A stretch of DNA of 64,000 nucleotides from Moorena sp. SIOASIH (GCF_010671925.1 NZ_JAAHIH010000006.1:496001-560000), one strand, 5' to 3'; counted from the first letter of the stretch, positions 17,680 through 28,092 are shown. Notes: generated by a model from the letters alone, not told the origin. Numbers and translations are program-made.

Positions 17680-19329
17680 CTAACGAAGCAATGGTAAAGA
17701 TACCTTAACACGAGTACCTACACCTATTTCACTTGCCATAACTATCTGACCTTGATGGTGTTCCACATAACTTTTTACAATTGATAACCCCAATCCAATT
17801 CCCCCTATGGAACCGATATTACTCCCGCGACTAAAGGAATTAAATAACTCACCTTGATCGTGCTTAGGAATGCCAATCCCTTCATCTGTAACTTCCAGTA
17901 TTACTTGATTAGTTTCACACTTAAGGTTAAGTTCGACTGTGCCTCCTTGAGGAGAATATTTAATAGCGTTAGAGAGGAGATTATTTAGCATTTGTCGTAG
18001 CATCTTAGGATCTGATGTGAATTCCTTACAATCACCTTCATAGCTAAACAAGAGCTGGTGTTTATCTGTGGTTTTAGATTTTATTTCATCAACTAATTTA
18101 CTACAAAATCGAACTAAGTCTATAGGTTCTGCTTGGGAATCTAGTTGGTCAAATTCTGTCTTGTTAATAAATAGCACATCATCCACTAAACCAGTCAGGT
18201 GCTGAACCATGGATTGGATACGTCTACAATGTTTAACTTGCCGAGTCGGATCGATTTTATGACAGTACCGTTCCAGGATTGCTGCTGATGAGGAAATCGT
18301 AGTTAATGGGGTGCGGTACTCATGGGAAATGCTAGAGATAATCCGAGATTTAAATTTGCTCAATTCTTTCTCTTTCACCAGTGATTGACGTAGTTTAACT
18401 TCCAAAACTTGGAGCTGAGCATTGGCTACTCTTAGTTCAACTGTGCGCTCCTCAACCCGACGTTCTAACTCATCATTCAGTTGCTTCTGAGCAATTTCTA
18501 GTTCCTTGCGAGTGGTGATATCTCGCAGTGATGCCAGATAGGCTTTTTTACCTTCCCATTGAATCTCTACTAGCTGGATTTCGACAATAACAATTTTTCC
18601 ATAGGAGGAGCAAATATCTAGTTCTGTAGTTTGGCCAACCACTAGGGAACTGCACCATATTTCTCCTTGGAGTATTTCCGCTTTACAGTCCATCAGGGAT
18701 TCTGCTGCTGGATTAACAAATTGAATCACTCGATTGTGATCAATAATGACAACACCATCAGCATTTCTGGTAATCATGGTGCGAAATTGCTCTTCACTGG
18801 CTCGTAGGGCTTCAGTTTGTCGCTTCAGTGCTAACAGCAGTCGTTGCCGCTCCATGCCATAGCGCATCCCTCGTACCAATAGGTTCCGATCAAATTCTCC
18901 TTTAACTAAGTAATCCTGTGCTCCTTCTTGTAGCGCTTCTATGGCTAAATTCTCATCAGTCAGTCCACTCAGAATGATTATAGGCACTTCGGGAAACTGG
19001 GCATAAATTTCACAAAATGTCTCTAGACCTTGCTGATCTGGTAAGAACAGGTCAGAGAGTACGATATCAATATTTCCCTGCCTAAGGCATTCGAGACCTT
19101 GCTCTAAGGTCTCTACATGGGTGAGTGTTGCTCGAAAATGTTTTGCCTTTTTGAGTAATGCTTTAATGAGCTCAACATCCTGGATATCGTCCTCAATTAA
19201 GAGGATTCGGGTACAATCAGGATGGTATGCTTTTTCTGTGGGGAGTTTATTTTGAAAATAAATGACTGGTGCAGGTAAATTCCTTTGATCAGCTGAAGGT
19301 GAAGTGACTGGTAGGTATGTTGATGACAT
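17680..19329 (-). CDS. Hybrid REC-PAS-histidine kinase
   Basis: 549 residues. An N-terminal receiver (41-160) has acidic pocket EDD near 46-48 and phospho-acceptor Asp93 in VLSDLFLPD. A PAS domain follows (about 180-285), then a coiled coil (285-325). The HisKA domain has His336 in SSISHEYRTPL, and the C-terminal ATPase has NNLLSNAIKYSP, DEGIGIP and GIGLGLSIV. No membrane segment is seen, so it is a cytoplasmic kinase with a receiver on its N-terminal side. The next gene downstream on the map (19894-20328) encodes a single receiver on the same strand, a plausible partner, though 560 bases separate them. Confidence 0.88.
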   Translation of the reverse strand: MSSTYLPVTSPSADQRNLPAPVIYFQNKLPTEKAYHPDCTRILLIEDDIQDVELIKALLKKAKHFRATLTHVETLEQGLECLRQGNIDIVLSDLFLPDQQGLETFCEIYAQFPEVPIIILSGLTDENLAIEALQEGAQDYLVKGEFDRNLLVRGMRYGMERQRLLLALKRQTEALRASEEQFRTMITRNADGVVIIDHNRVIQFVNPAAESLMDCKAEILQGEIWCSSLVVGQTTELDICSSYGKIVIVEIQLVEIQWEGKKAYLASLRDITTRKELEIAQKQLNDELERRVEERTVELRVANAQLQVLEVKLRQSLVKEKELSKFKSRIISSISHEYRTPLTTISSSAAILERYCHKIDPTRQVKHCRRIQSMVQHLTGLVDDVLFINKTEFDQLDSQAEPIDLVRFCSKLVDEIKSKTTDKHQLLFSYEGDCKEFTSDPKMLRQMLNNLLSNAIKYSPQGGTVELNLKCETNQVILEVTDEGIGIPKHDQGELFNSFSRGSNIGSIGGIGLGLSIVKSYVEHHQGQIVMASEIGVGTRVKVSLPLLR

Positions 19330-19893
19330 TGAAATACCGTTAACTAATCAACAAACATCTGTGAGATATGAATTAAATCTATTATGTTAATTATTGACTT
19401 AAAAAAAACCTGTTTCCACCGTAATTTCACTAATCGTTATCTCCGTACTTATACGGAGAATTCATGAAAAAATGCACATAAAATCCGTATAATCCTTGAG
19501 ATTAAGGGGATTAAAATACTAAAAAGTATACCGGCTGAGGGTCTTCGATGGATAATTTAGCCTCGAATGATAAAATTAATCTTAAATCTGAGGAGGCCTA
19601 ATCTTAGTAAGATTTCAAGAATTAGGTTTATCCTTGAAGGCATTAGGCATGATCAGCGTAGGCAATAGGGCTGATCGTTTCTGACCTATAGCACTAAGCT
19701 CTGGGAATCGGGAATCGGGAATCGGGAATCGGGAATCGGGGGAATAGTTTGGGGAGAAGGGTAGTTGTACAAAAGTAGCGATTTTAGCTCCCGTTACCTT
19801 GACCAGACCGTAGCCAAACCACTACATTTTTAGCACTAGCTAAACATGTAATAATTTTGAATTTTGAATTTTGAATTTTGAATTCTAGCTAGT
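19330..19893. other. Intergenic region with short hairpin and two heptamer arrays
   Basis: Contains the hairpin CTCCGTACTTATACGGAG near 19441, a GGGAATC array at 19694-19741 and a GAATTTT array at 19855-19885. The part next to 19330 is the probable promoter region of the hybrid kinase. No gene seen. Confidence 0.6.
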
Positions 19894-20328
19894 TTATGGC
19901 GGCGGTAGCTTCACAACACTAAACCAGAAATCTTGTAGGGCTTCGATAATATTGTCAAATTCTTTTAAGCTAATGGGTTTTTTAAGATAACAGTTAGCTC
20001 CCAAGTCATAGCTTTTTACAATATCTTCCTGAGCTTCTGAAGTGGTCAGCATCACAACGGGGATTTGCTTGAGGTCATCATCACCTTTGATCTGCTGGAG
20101 AACCTCTTGTCCATTCATCCCAGGGAGGTTTAGGTCTAGCAAAATTAAGTCAGGTTGCTGAGAATCAGCATACTCCCCCTGTTTGTACAGGTAAGCCAGG
20201 GCTTGAGTACCATCCATAACCACATGGAGCTTAATCGCCAGTTTCGCTTTGTTGAGTGCTTTCCTGGTGAGTTCTATATCTCCAGGATCGTCTTCTATTA
20301 GCAGAATTTCAGGGAATTTACTGTACAT
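19894..20328 (-). CDS. Single-domain response regulator, Rcp1-like
   Basis: 144 residues forming one CheY-like receiver: acidic pair EDD at 12-14, phospho-acceptor Asp65 in LILLDLNLPG, Thr in VVMLTTSE, and Lys in CYLKKPI. No output domain. Length and the NLPGMNGQEVL block match Rcp1-type regulators that pair with phytochrome-like kinases in cyanobacteria. It lies just after the PAS kinase gene (20423-21550) on the same strand with a 94-base gap, the usual order kinase then regulator, so the two probably form one phosphorelay. Confidence 0.88.
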   Translation of the reverse strand: MYSKFPEILLIEDDPGDIELTRKALNKAKLAIKLHVVMDGTQALAYLYKQGEYADSQQPDLILLDLNLPGMNGQEVLQQIKGDDDLKQIPVVMLTTSEAQEDIVKSYDLGANCYLKKPISLKEFDNIIEALQDFWFSVVKLPPP

Positions 20329-20422
20329 GTCATAGTTATTTGATATTGGGTTATTTTAAATTGGTTATAATAAAATTGTTTATTGTTAATTTTTTATCGG
20401 CAAACCCATGAGCCATCTTTGG

Positions 20423-21550
20423 CTACCAACTCTGATGAATTGGCAGGGTGAAATAGAATCTTGAGCCAACACCAGACTCTGATTCGACCCAAATATTTCC
20501 ACCGTGACACTGGACGATTTTCTGACAAATGGCTAAACCAATCCCGGTACCGGGATACTTGTTCCTAGCATGTAGCCGTTGGAATATGGAAAAAATTCGT
20601 TCAGCATACTTGCTTGGAATACCAATACCATTATCTCGAACCCCTATTAACCATTGGGATTCCTGCAACTGAGCTTCAATGTGAATCTCAGGAGTTGCCT
20701 CAGAACGGAATTTGATGCCATTACTGATTAGATTCTGGAACAATTCCACCATGTGTTGGGGATTAGCTGGGATAGTTGGCAGTGGATCATGGGTGATGAC
20801 AGCATGATTTTCTTTAATGGTAACACTCAAGTTTTCAAGAACCTGCTCAAGCACTTCAGCGATATCTGTGGGTTCAAAGGTCAGTTCAGACCGACCCAAA
20901 CGGGAGTAGGCCAGCAGATCTTTAATGAGAGTCTGCATGCGGAAGACACCATCAACAATGTAAGCCATGTATTTATCTGCTTCGCGATCCAATTTCCCCT
21001 GGTACTCTTCCACTAGCAATTCTGTGAAACTCTTGACCTTCCGCAGGGGTTCTTGTAAATCGTGGGATGCCACATAAGCAAACTGTTCCAGTTCTCGGTT
21101 AGAGTTCTGTAGTTGCTCAAGCCACCTTGAAAATTCTGTATTGGTTATGCGATCGCTAATGTCACAGCTAAACCCCAAGACAAATTCTACTGAACCATCA
21201 CTGGCCAACTCTGGTACCAGACAGGATTGATAAAAGTGTCGCCCATTCTCTGTGATCCACTGGAATTCAATCCTCTTTTCTTGACCTGTGGCAAACACCT
21301 TTTCCATCGCTCTATCCCATAAGTGGATAAAGTCTTCTGGCATCCCGAGGTCACGATGGGTAAAGCCTATCAATTCTGACTGGGCGATCCCAAATGCCTG
21401 TGACAGGGCCGGATTAGCATAGACATAGCGAAATTCCCGATCAAATCGCGCTATACACTCGGGAGAATTTTCCACTAGGGACTCAAAGAGGTCTTCCCGA
21501 GAGCTTAGAGATGGTTTTGCTGGTTTGCGATCGCTGTTTTGAAGGCTCAT
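20423..21550 (-). CDS. PAS-domain histidine kinase (phytochrome-type transmitter)
   Basis: 375 residues from the ATG at 21550; a TTG at 21589 would add 13 residues. PAS domain about 18-135 (ECIARFDREFRYVYANPALS). The transmitter has His163 in YVASHDLQEPLRK, the form typical of cyanobacterial phytochrome-like kinases, then NLISNGIKF, DNGIGIP and GTGIGLAICQKIV. No GAF or PHY photosensory part, so light sensing is not expected; the PAS ligand is unknown. Probably signals to the single receiver encoded next to it. A decayed copy of part of this gene lies at 8690-8884. Confidence 0.87.
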   Translation of the reverse strand: MSLQNSDRKPAKPSLSSREDLFESLVENSPECIARFDREFRYVYANPALSQAFGIAQSELIGFTHRDLGMPEDFIHLWDRAMEKVFATGQEKRIEFQWITENGRHFYQSCLVPELASDGSVEFVLGFSCDISDRITNTEFSRWLEQLQNSNRELEQFAYVASHDLQEPLRKVKSFTELLVEEYQGKLDREADKYMAYIVDGVFRMQTLIKDLLAYSRLGRSELTFEPTDIAEVLEQVLENLSVTIKENHAVITHDPLPTIPANPQHMVELFQNLISNGIKFRSEATPEIHIEAQLQESQWLIGVRDNGIGIPSKYAERIFSIFQRLHARNKYPGTGIGLAICQKIVQCHGGNIWVESESGVGSRFYFTLPIHQSW

Positions 21551-21591
21551 TCTTTTGGCAGACAAGTCGGACAAGGAACAATCAATCAAAC

Positions 21592-21633
21592 CTTCCTTGT
21601 AGAGACGTTGCAGACAACGTCTCTACAAGGAAG
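21592..21633. repeat. Perfect 19-bp stem hairpin TAGAGACGTTG...CAACGTCTCTA
   Basis: CTTCCTTGTAGAGACGTTG pairs exactly with CAACGTCTCTACAAGGAAG across a four-base loop. It sits about 40 bases before the kinase start, inside its leader. The core resembles a dispersed palindrome common in cyanobacterial genomes. Confidence 0.75.
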
Positions 21634-21901
21634 AACGATTTAACCGGACACGATATCAATTTTAGCTTTGACCTCTAGACTGGCAGCAACTGGTTCGGTT
21701 CTCAGTTGTGATCAATCTGAGTGTCACTGGAATTGATATTAGCCATTATCCATTACCCAATCCTGGCTATGATCATTAGTCAACCGGATTTGATCAGGAC
21801 TTAGCTACCTTATAAATCAAAGGCTGAAATCCCTGTAATTATGTTAATAAATCGGGTTGGCGGCGTAAGTCCTGTTGATCTTCGATGTCTGTTAAATTAT
21901 C

Positions 21902-23437
21902 ATGTTTCAAACTACTCGCCGACGCCTTGCTCTGTGGTACACTACGGTCACCGCAGTCTTACTGTTATTATTTGCAACTGCTGTCTATCTTTATGTCCGC
22001 CACACCCTGATTGAACGGGTTGATGACACCCTCAAACATGTCGTAGAAGTGGTAGAGCGATCACTGGTGATTCAACCTGTGGATGATGGTGAGATTCCCT
22101 ACCAATTCAACATTGAAGCCAGTTTTCGAGACAATAGTGATGGGGTAGAAGATGACCACATTGACCTGGAGTGGTTTAGTCCGAAGGGGGATTTGCTGTG
22201 GTCAACCTTCTCAGAACCCTTAACTATTCCCTTAAAGGCCAACACCACTAGGGCAACAGTTCATTTATCAGCAGAGCATCTCCTGCGACAGTTAACCCAA
22301 CCGGTGCAAATCGAGGATTATATCTTGGGTTATTTACGGGTTAGCCACCCATGGTTTGAAGTCACCAAACCCAGCCACCAACTGATATTTGATCTGACTC
22401 TAGGTACAGTGGTGATGATTATTTCTACTGGTGCTATTGGTTGGTTACTATCTGGTATGGCTATGAAGCCAGTACGGGAGTCGTACCAACGGCTCAAACA
22501 ATTCACTGCTGATGCTTCCCACGAACTCAGAAACCCGATTGCGACGATTCAGACTAACGTGCAAGTTGCTCTCGGGGATCCCGATTTGGCATCTGAGTTG
22601 CAACGGCACCAACTCGAAGTGATAGAGCGATTAACCCAGCGCTTAGGAAAACTGGTGAATGACCTGCTGTTTTTAGCTCGTGCTGATAGCGGTATGGTAC
22701 AACCCCAGTGGCAATTAGTCCACCTGGATGCTTTGCTAATGGAAGTGATCGAGGAGCAACAGCTGATTGCTACAGAAAAAGGCATTTCCCTGTACTTGAT
22801 TGAAATCCCCAATCCTGATCAGGCAGAGGGAACAGAGCAAACAGAGGGAACAGAGGAGACAGAGGAGGAGATCGGGGCTGATCACGTATTTCTGCCAGCC
22901 TGCCCTAGTCAGGTGTTCCAAAATCCAACATTCGACGAAGATGCCTTTACCCTTGAGGGGGATTGGAATCAATTGGTACGTTTATTTACCAATCTAGTGA
23001 ATAACGCTGTGCAATACACACCAGCCTCTACTAAAACTCCAGGGGAAGCATTTATTCAAGTGGAATTACAACAGTTAGAACCTCCCAGCAAACGTAGGGC
23101 AAGAAACCTGCAATTCCTCACCGGTAGTCCCTCATGGGGGGGAACCCCAAGACCGCGCTACCTCCTTCAAGTTAAGGTAACTGATTCCGGTCGAGGCATC
23201 TGTGCATCAGCATTACCTCACATTTTTGATCGCTTTTATCGAGCTGATCCAGCTAGACCTTATGATACAGCAAAAGGAGCTGGGCTAGGTTTAGCGATCG
23301 CTAAAACAATAGTTGAGAATCACCACGGTCAAATCGGAGTTGAAAGCACTCTCAACCAAGGAACAACGTTTACAGTTACAATACCCGTTTTTAGAAAAAG
23401 CAAGGCTGAAAGCCCTGTCTCTTTAGAGCAGCTATGA
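21902..23437 (+). CDS. Membrane sensor histidine kinase, RppB-like
   Basis: 511 residues. Membrane segments lie at about 11-32 and 163-185, with a 130-residue periplasmic part between. The HisKA box has His207 in FTADASHELRNPIATI, and the C-terminal ATPase has NLVNNAVQYTP, DSGRGI and GAGLGLAIAKTIV. The N-terminus (MFQTTRRRLALWYTTVTAVLL) and the periplasmic part resemble RppB, a cyanobacterial redox or nickel-responsive kinase. RppB usually sits beside the regulator RppA, which is absent here. Two low-complexity inserts are visible: EGTEQTEGTEETEEE near 310-324, from a GGAACAGAG repeat, and a segment near 380-400 before the G1 box. Confidence 0.8.
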   Translation: MFQTTRRRLALWYTTVTAVLLLLFATAVYLYVRHTLIERVDDTLKHVVEVVERSLVIQPVDDGEIPYQFNIEASFRDNSDGVEDDHIDLEWFSPKGDLLWSTFSEPLTIPLKANTTRATVHLSAEHLLRQLTQPVQIEDYILGYLRVSHPWFEVTKPSHQLIFDLTLGTVVMIISTGAIGWLLSGMAMKPVRESYQRLKQFTADASHELRNPIATIQTNVQVALGDPDLASELQRHQLEVIERLTQRLGKLVNDLLFLARADSGMVQPQWQLVHLDALLMEVIEEQQLIATEKGISLYLIEIPNPDQAEGTEQTEGTEETEEEIGADHVFLPACPSQVFQNPTFDEDAFTLEGDWNQLVRLFTNLVNNAVQYTPASTKTPGEAFIQVELQQLEPPSKRRARNLQFLTGSPSWGGTPRPRYLLQVKVTDSGRGICASALPHIFDRFYRADPARPYDTAKGAGLGLAIAKTIVENHHGQIGVESTLNQGTTFTVTIPVFRKSKAESPVSLEQL

Positions 23438-23691
23438 AAGCCAAAGGTTGTGAATATGTGTGTAAAAATGCACAATGCGTTCGCAAAGCGCTTCCAAAGC
23501 AACATCCCTCTCTAGTCAGGGGTAGTTTCACGCTATAGTTGAACATAAGCTCAACTAGCTCCAAAACAGGACATAAAAGACATCACTGAATAAGTGAGGT
23601 AGTTATGGTTGCTTCTTATCAGGGCTAGTTACTGTTGACGTTTTTCTACAAAAATCTTGCACTATTTCCAAAAGTGTGTTAGATTTTAAGC

Positions 23692-24291
23692 ATGGTACTA
23701 GTTCCTTTACGTAAGGCGGTCGAACTTACAGGATTATCGGGGAACACTTTAAGGAAGTATGCGGACAATGGTACAATCCGGTGCGAAAAAACCCCTGGCG
23801 GAACCAGACTCTTTGACACAGATAGTTTGCTCCGATTTGGTAGCGTCAAAGGAAACGTGGGTCGCGTTCGTGAATTCAGTATTGGGTATTGCCGAGTCAG
23901 CACCCACAAGCAAAAAGACGACCTTGCCAGGCAAGTTGCCTACCTCCACTCACTCTTCCCGAAAGCGGAAATCATCAAAGACATCGGGTCTGGCCTCAAC
24001 TACAAAAGGAAAGGTCTTAGAACCATATTGGAACGAATTGTGTGCGGAGATCAGCTCACAATTATTGTTACCTGTAGAGATAGACTCACCCGATTCGGGT
24101 TTGAACTCATTGAATACTTGGTCAGTCTCAACGGTGGAAAAATCCTGGTTCTCGACCAACCTGAAAGTTGTCCCGAATCCGAGCTTACCGCAGATCTTCT
24201 CTCCATCATTCACGTCTTCTCCTGCCGAGTCCACGGACTCAGAAAGTACGGAAAGAAAATCAAAGAAGATCAAAGTGTTCCTAAACCCTGA
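23692..24291 (+). CDS. tnpA: IS607-type serine recombinase TnpA
   Basis: 199 residues. The N-terminus is a MerR-like helix-turn-helix (LRKAVELTGLSGNTLRKYADNGTIRCEKTPGGTRLF), followed by a resolvase catalytic domain with the nucleophilic serine in YCRVSTHKQKDDL and the arginine motif TCRDRLTRFG. It catalyses excision and integration of IS607 elements as a circle. It overlaps the following tnpB, the normal arrangement. No frame damage is visible, so it might still act, but its tnpB partner is broken. Confidence 0.88.
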   Translation: MVLVPLRKAVELTGLSGNTLRKYADNGTIRCEKTPGGTRLFDTDSLLRFGSVKGNVGRVREFSIGYCRVSTHKQKDDLARQVAYLHSLFPKAEIIKDIGSGLNYKRKGLRTILERIVCGDQLTIIVTCRDRLTRFGFELIEYLVSLNGGKILVLDQPESCPESELTADLLSIIHVFSCRVHGLRKYGKKIKEDQSVPKP

Positions 24292-25384
24292 ACAGCGTAC
24301 GCTTGCTCGCAAATGGTTTGGGGTATCCCGTTATGTTTTCAACAAGACCGTTAAAATCCTTCAAAGTGGCGAAGTAAAAGCTAACTGGAAAGCCATAAAA
24401 ACTGGGATATTGAATGACCTTCCCGAGTGGTGCAAGTCAGTGCCTTATCAAATTAAATCTATAGCGATAAAGGATGCTTGCACCGCTATTAGGGAGGCTA
24501 AGAAAAAATCTAAAAAGACTTTTCAGATTAATCGGATCAGATTTAGATCTCGCAAAAATCCAAGACAGTCTTGTTACATTCCAAAATCAGCAGTATCTGA
24601 GAAAGGAATTTATCACACCAAGTTAGGAGAGATATCGTATACTGAGCCTCTCCCTAGCAATATTGGGGATTGTAGGCTCACCAGTCACAATGGGGACTAT
24701 TACCTGGTGGTTCCTCATGAAGCAACAAAACAGAAAACCGAAAACCAAGGTCGTGTTGTTGCTTGCTTACCCTGGAGTCAGAACTTTTCTCACCTTCTTT
24801 AGCGAGACTTCTGTCGGAAAGATAGGGCATGGAGACTTTTCTCGAATTCAAAGATTGTGCCAGCACTTAGACAACCTGTTTTCAAAAATCAGTAAGGCTA
24901 AACGTGGACAAAAACGTCGAATGAGAAAAGCTGCCCGCCGAATGATAATCAGGATTCAAAACCTGATTAATGAACTACACCATAAAGCAGCCAGGTTTCT
25001 TGTTGACAACTTTGATGTAATATTGCTTCCTACCTTTGAAACATCTCAAATGTCTAAAAAAGGAAGCAGAAAAATAAGATCTAAAACTGTCCGCAATCTG
25101 CTCAATTTTGCTCATTATCGGTTTAAGCAATTTTTAAAACATAAAGCCAAAGAGACTGGCAAGACAGTAGTAGATGTCTGCGAAGCCTATACTAGCAAAA
25201 CTGTTAGTTGGACTGGCGAAATGGTGAACATTGGTGGAAGTAGAACAATCAAGTCTAAAGTTGATGGTCGATCTATGGATTGACCTTTGGTCACGCTTCG
25301 CGAACGAGACATTAACGGCGCTCGTGGAATATTTCTGCGGGCATTGGAAGATACCCCCTGGCTGCGAAAGCAGCTTGCATTAGT
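24242..25384 (+). pseudogene. tnpB: IS607-type tnpB, frameshifted, catalytic Asp lost, intron-split
   Basis: TnpB is an RNA-guided RuvC nuclease. The first half reads in the frame of KKIKVFLNPEQRTLARKWFG from about 24242; the true start is unclear because the frame overlaps tnpA. Near 24775 the frame shifts by one base, and the expected LDPG motif of RuvC-I reads AYPG (Asp to Tyr). The second half (FSETSVGKIGHGDFSRIQRL onward) then holds until a 24-bp insert at 25281-25304 adds an in-frame TGA. After it RDINGARGIFLRALEDTPWL continues to 25384, where group II intron 2 is inserted. The last codons (GTG AGC TAA) follow the intron at 27662-27668. Dead gene. Confidence 0.82.
25281..25304 (+). repeat. 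24-bp small dispersed repeat inserted in tnpB at GAT^CG
   Basis: Begins with the palindrome TGACCTTTGGTCA and ends ACGCTTCGCGAA. Removing it restores GAT CGA GAC ATT AAC (D-R-D-I-N), the expected TnpB reading. An identical 24-mer interrupts the IS4 gene at 56592-56615 and a variant lies in the ISKra4 gene at 60754-60777. Confidence 0.8.
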
Positions 25385-25781
25385 GTGCGGCTCGTTCTGA
25401 TGTAGGATACATCCGAAACGGGTGAAGTATAACATCAGGAGATATCGCGAGACGACAGTCTCAAATATCTTAACTATCTGTATGGATGGTGGTGAAAACC
25501 CACTCCTTGAAGAGACAAGTGACTCCTTATCTGGCCACACCGAGTAAGGCGGCAACCTTACAGAGTGAAGCTGGCATCAGGGCAGAATCAGAGGTAAATC
25601 AGATGTGCCACACTGCTGCTAATAGGGAGGCGACACGGGTAACAGTAGCAAAAGTCCTGAAAAAGTGTCTAACAAGTAAGCCGCAATCTGACTAGTATAT
25701 GCGAGACTTAATCCTTTCATTCTCACAACGTTGTACTAATGATAGTTGTAATCTCCGAGAAGAGGATAGGCAAACTGGTTA

Positions 25782-25877
25782 GAAGTTACCGCAAGAATAG
25801 TGGAGCCTTTATAGTTAGAGGGTTATGGGAAAAAGGGTTAAAAATTTTGTAGTAAGGCTCCACTATTCTAAGGTTTC
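25782..25877. repeat. ~95-bp hairpin element, copy A (inside intron 2)
   Basis: Ends are GAAGTTACCGCAAG and CTAAGGTTTC. The stem AGTGGAGCCTT pairs with AAGGCTCCACT around an AT-rich loop with GGGTTA and AAAGGGTTAAAA. Intron 1 lacks it, giving the precise insertion point. Other copies are at 28302-28396, 39273-39365 and 58248-62594 (split). Confidence 0.8.
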
Positions 25878-26072
25878 ATCTCCGGACTGCCCTAAATCGC
25901 CAGAATAATCTAACAGATGGAACGAGTAAAAACGACAGCAAGTATAGGTCTAAGGAGTAGTCGAACCTTAGTAAGTATTGCCTTACTTAATCCCTACTGT
26001 CGGGTAAGATGTCATCGGAAACTGGTGACGGGTATCAAGATAAACGAACTCTAGAAGAGCACGGGTAGACAC

Positions 26073-27584
26073 ATGTCGAATAGATATAGTGACCTATGGA
26101 AAAGTCAAAAGTGGAAGCAACTCCGCCGGAACCTTTTCCGCCTACAAAAGCGAGTTTATAAAGCAGTTCAAGCTGGCGACCTGAGGAAAGCTCGGTCTCT
26201 ACAGAAACTGATAATGAAATCCCGGTCAGCCCAACTTCTGGCTATCCGACAAGTGACACAGCTCAATCAGGGAAAAAGAACCGCCGGAATAGATGGGAAA
26301 GCCTCCCTGACATATGAGGAAAGGTTCGAGGTACTTAAAAAACTAGTATCTACTGCGGAAAACTGGACGCATCAAGGCTTAAGGGAAATCCCGATAGCTA
26401 AGAAAAACGGAGATACCAGAATGTTGAAAGTACCGACAATCCAAGACAGAGCTTGGCAAGTAAGCGCAAAATATGCTCTAGAACCAGCTCACGAGGCCAC
26501 GTTCAGCGCCTTCAGCTATGGATTTAGAACAGGCAGATGTGCCCAGGACGCACAAAAAATGCTATTCAATAACCTGAATTCAAGCTGCAACGGCATCAAT
26601 AAGAGAGTCATAGAACTAGACATCAAGAAGTGCTTTGACCGCATCTCCCATAGCTCAATTATGGATAGATTGCTAGCACCTGCGGGTCTGAAACAGGGGA
26701 TATTCAGATGTCTAAAAGCAGGCATCAATCCGGAATTCCCAGAGCAAGGAACACCCCAAGGAGGTGTGGTCAGCCCACTTTTGGCTAATATCGCACTTGA
26801 CGGAATAGAGGAAATAAACCCCAAAGTCAGGAGCATCAGATATGCAGACGACATGGTAATAATCCTCAAGGCCAAAGATAATGCTGAGAACATACTAGGG
26901 AAGATAAAGGACTTCCTCAAAGAACGCGGGATGGAAATAAGCGTTGAAAAGACAAAGATAACCAAAACGACAGACGGATTTGATTTTCTGGGGTGGAAAT
27001 TTCGCGTCCAAAAAAACGGAAAGTTCCGGTCAATTCCCTCAGAGGAAAACCACCGGAACATACGTAAGAAAATCAAAGCCGTGGTCAACAGCTCGAACTA
27101 TGGAGCCAAAGTAAAGGCCAAAAAGTTAGCGCCCATTGTGCGTGGATGGAGAAATTACCACAAAAACTGCGATATGAGTGGGTCACGAAATAGCCTCTGG
27201 TTCATGGAAAAAACGGCCAACAAAAAATTCCGAAAGGAAAAGAAAGTGAACCGACATAAAGCCAACGAACTATGCAAAAAGGGATTCCCCGCAGTAGGGT
27301 ATAAACAGTTCAAACACAATAACGTCAAAGGAACTAAGTCCCCCTACGACGGAGACTTAGTTTACTGGAGCGGAAGAAATTCCAAACTATACGACAATGC
27401 TACAGCCGAAGCCTTGAAAAAGCAAAACCATTCCTGTGGATATTGTGGAATGAAATTCATTGATGAGGAAAAGGTACACTTACACCACATTGATGGAAAT
27501 CACGACAACTGGAAGAAAGCCAATCTTATGGCCATACACCAGAGCTGTCATCAACAATTACATTGGAGCCAAAAAGATACCTAG
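26073..27584 (+). CDS. ltrA: Group II intron reverse transcriptase/maturase with HNH endonuclease
   Basis: 503 residues, close paralogue of the protein in intron 1. It has the RT active site RYADDMVIIL, maturase segment LAPIVRGWRNYHKNCD and C-terminal HNH nuclease (CGYCG, HLHHIDGNHDNW, HQSCHQQLH). The start is the ATG of MSNRYSDLWK. The stop TAG at 27582-27584 lies directly before domain V, unlike the sister gene, whose stop is inside domain V. No damage is visible, so it may serve its own intron and possibly also the other. Confidence 0.92.
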   Translation: MSNRYSDLWKSQKWKQLRRNLFRLQKRVYKAVQAGDLRKARSLQKLIMKSRSAQLLAIRQVTQLNQGKRTAGIDGKASLTYEERFEVLKKLVSTAENWTHQGLREIPIAKKNGDTRMLKVPTIQDRAWQVSAKYALEPAHEATFSAFSYGFRTGRCAQDAQKMLFNNLNSSCNGINKRVIELDIKKCFDRISHSSIMDRLLAPAGLKQGIFRCLKAGINPEFPEQGTPQGGVVSPLLANIALDGIEEINPKVRSIRYADDMVIILKAKDNAENILGKIKDFLKERGMEISVEKTKITKTTDGFDFLGWKFRVQKNGKFRSIPSEENHRNIRKKIKAVVNSSNYGAKVKAKKLAPIVRGWRNYHKNCDMSGSRNSLWFMEKTANKKFRKEKKVNRHKANELCKKGFPAVGYKQFKHNNVKGTKSPYDGDLVYWSGRNSKLYDNATAEALKKQNHSCGYCGMKFIDEEKVHLHHIDGNHDNWKKANLMAIHQSCHQQLHWSQKDT

Positions 27585-28092
27585 GAGCCGTGTGAGGCGA
27601 AAGTTTCACGCACGGTTCTGGAGCGGAGGTGCCCCGGATAATACCGGGCATCGACCGTAATGAGCTAAAATCTGCGTTTTGTAGATTTTGGTAGCTAAAA
27701 AGTATCGGAGAGTACATGACTCCCGAAGCTTATCTAGACTGGGAGGAAAAGCAAGAACTCAACTATGAATATATCGACGGGGAAGTCTATGCTATGACTG
27801 GGGGAACTATTCCCCACGGAACCATTGCTCTGAATCTTGCGACTGCCTTAAAAAGCCATCTACGGGGAGGTTCGTGTCGTCCTTTTATCTTTAGTGTCAA
27901 AGTGGGTGTATCGGAAAAAGGCCCCTTTCACTACCCCGATGTCATGGTAACCTGCGACCAACGAGACAGCAATGCCCTCAAAGTCATTTATCATCCCTGT
28001 CTGATTGCAGAAGTACTCTCTCCCTCCACTGAAGCCTTTGACCGAGGTCGCAAATTTGCTAACTATCGCCGCATCAAAACTTTAGCTGTCCG

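Larger units (their letters stand above)
25385..27661 (+). mobile_element. Group II intron 2 with maturase ORF, inserted in tnpB
   Basis: The 5' end is GTGCGGC and the 3' end is ...GACCGTAAT. Domain V is at 27585-27618. EBS1 is ACTAATG at 25735-25741, an exact complement of IBS1 CATTAGT (25378-25384). The body aligns with intron 1 except for a 96-base hairpin element at 25782-25877. After splicing, tnpB reads TTA GTG AGC TAA and stops. Confidence 0.88.

Noticed and set aside
24663..24866. Separate gene in the second tnpB frame
   Set aside because: It continues the tnpB homology after a one-base shift and is not an independent start.
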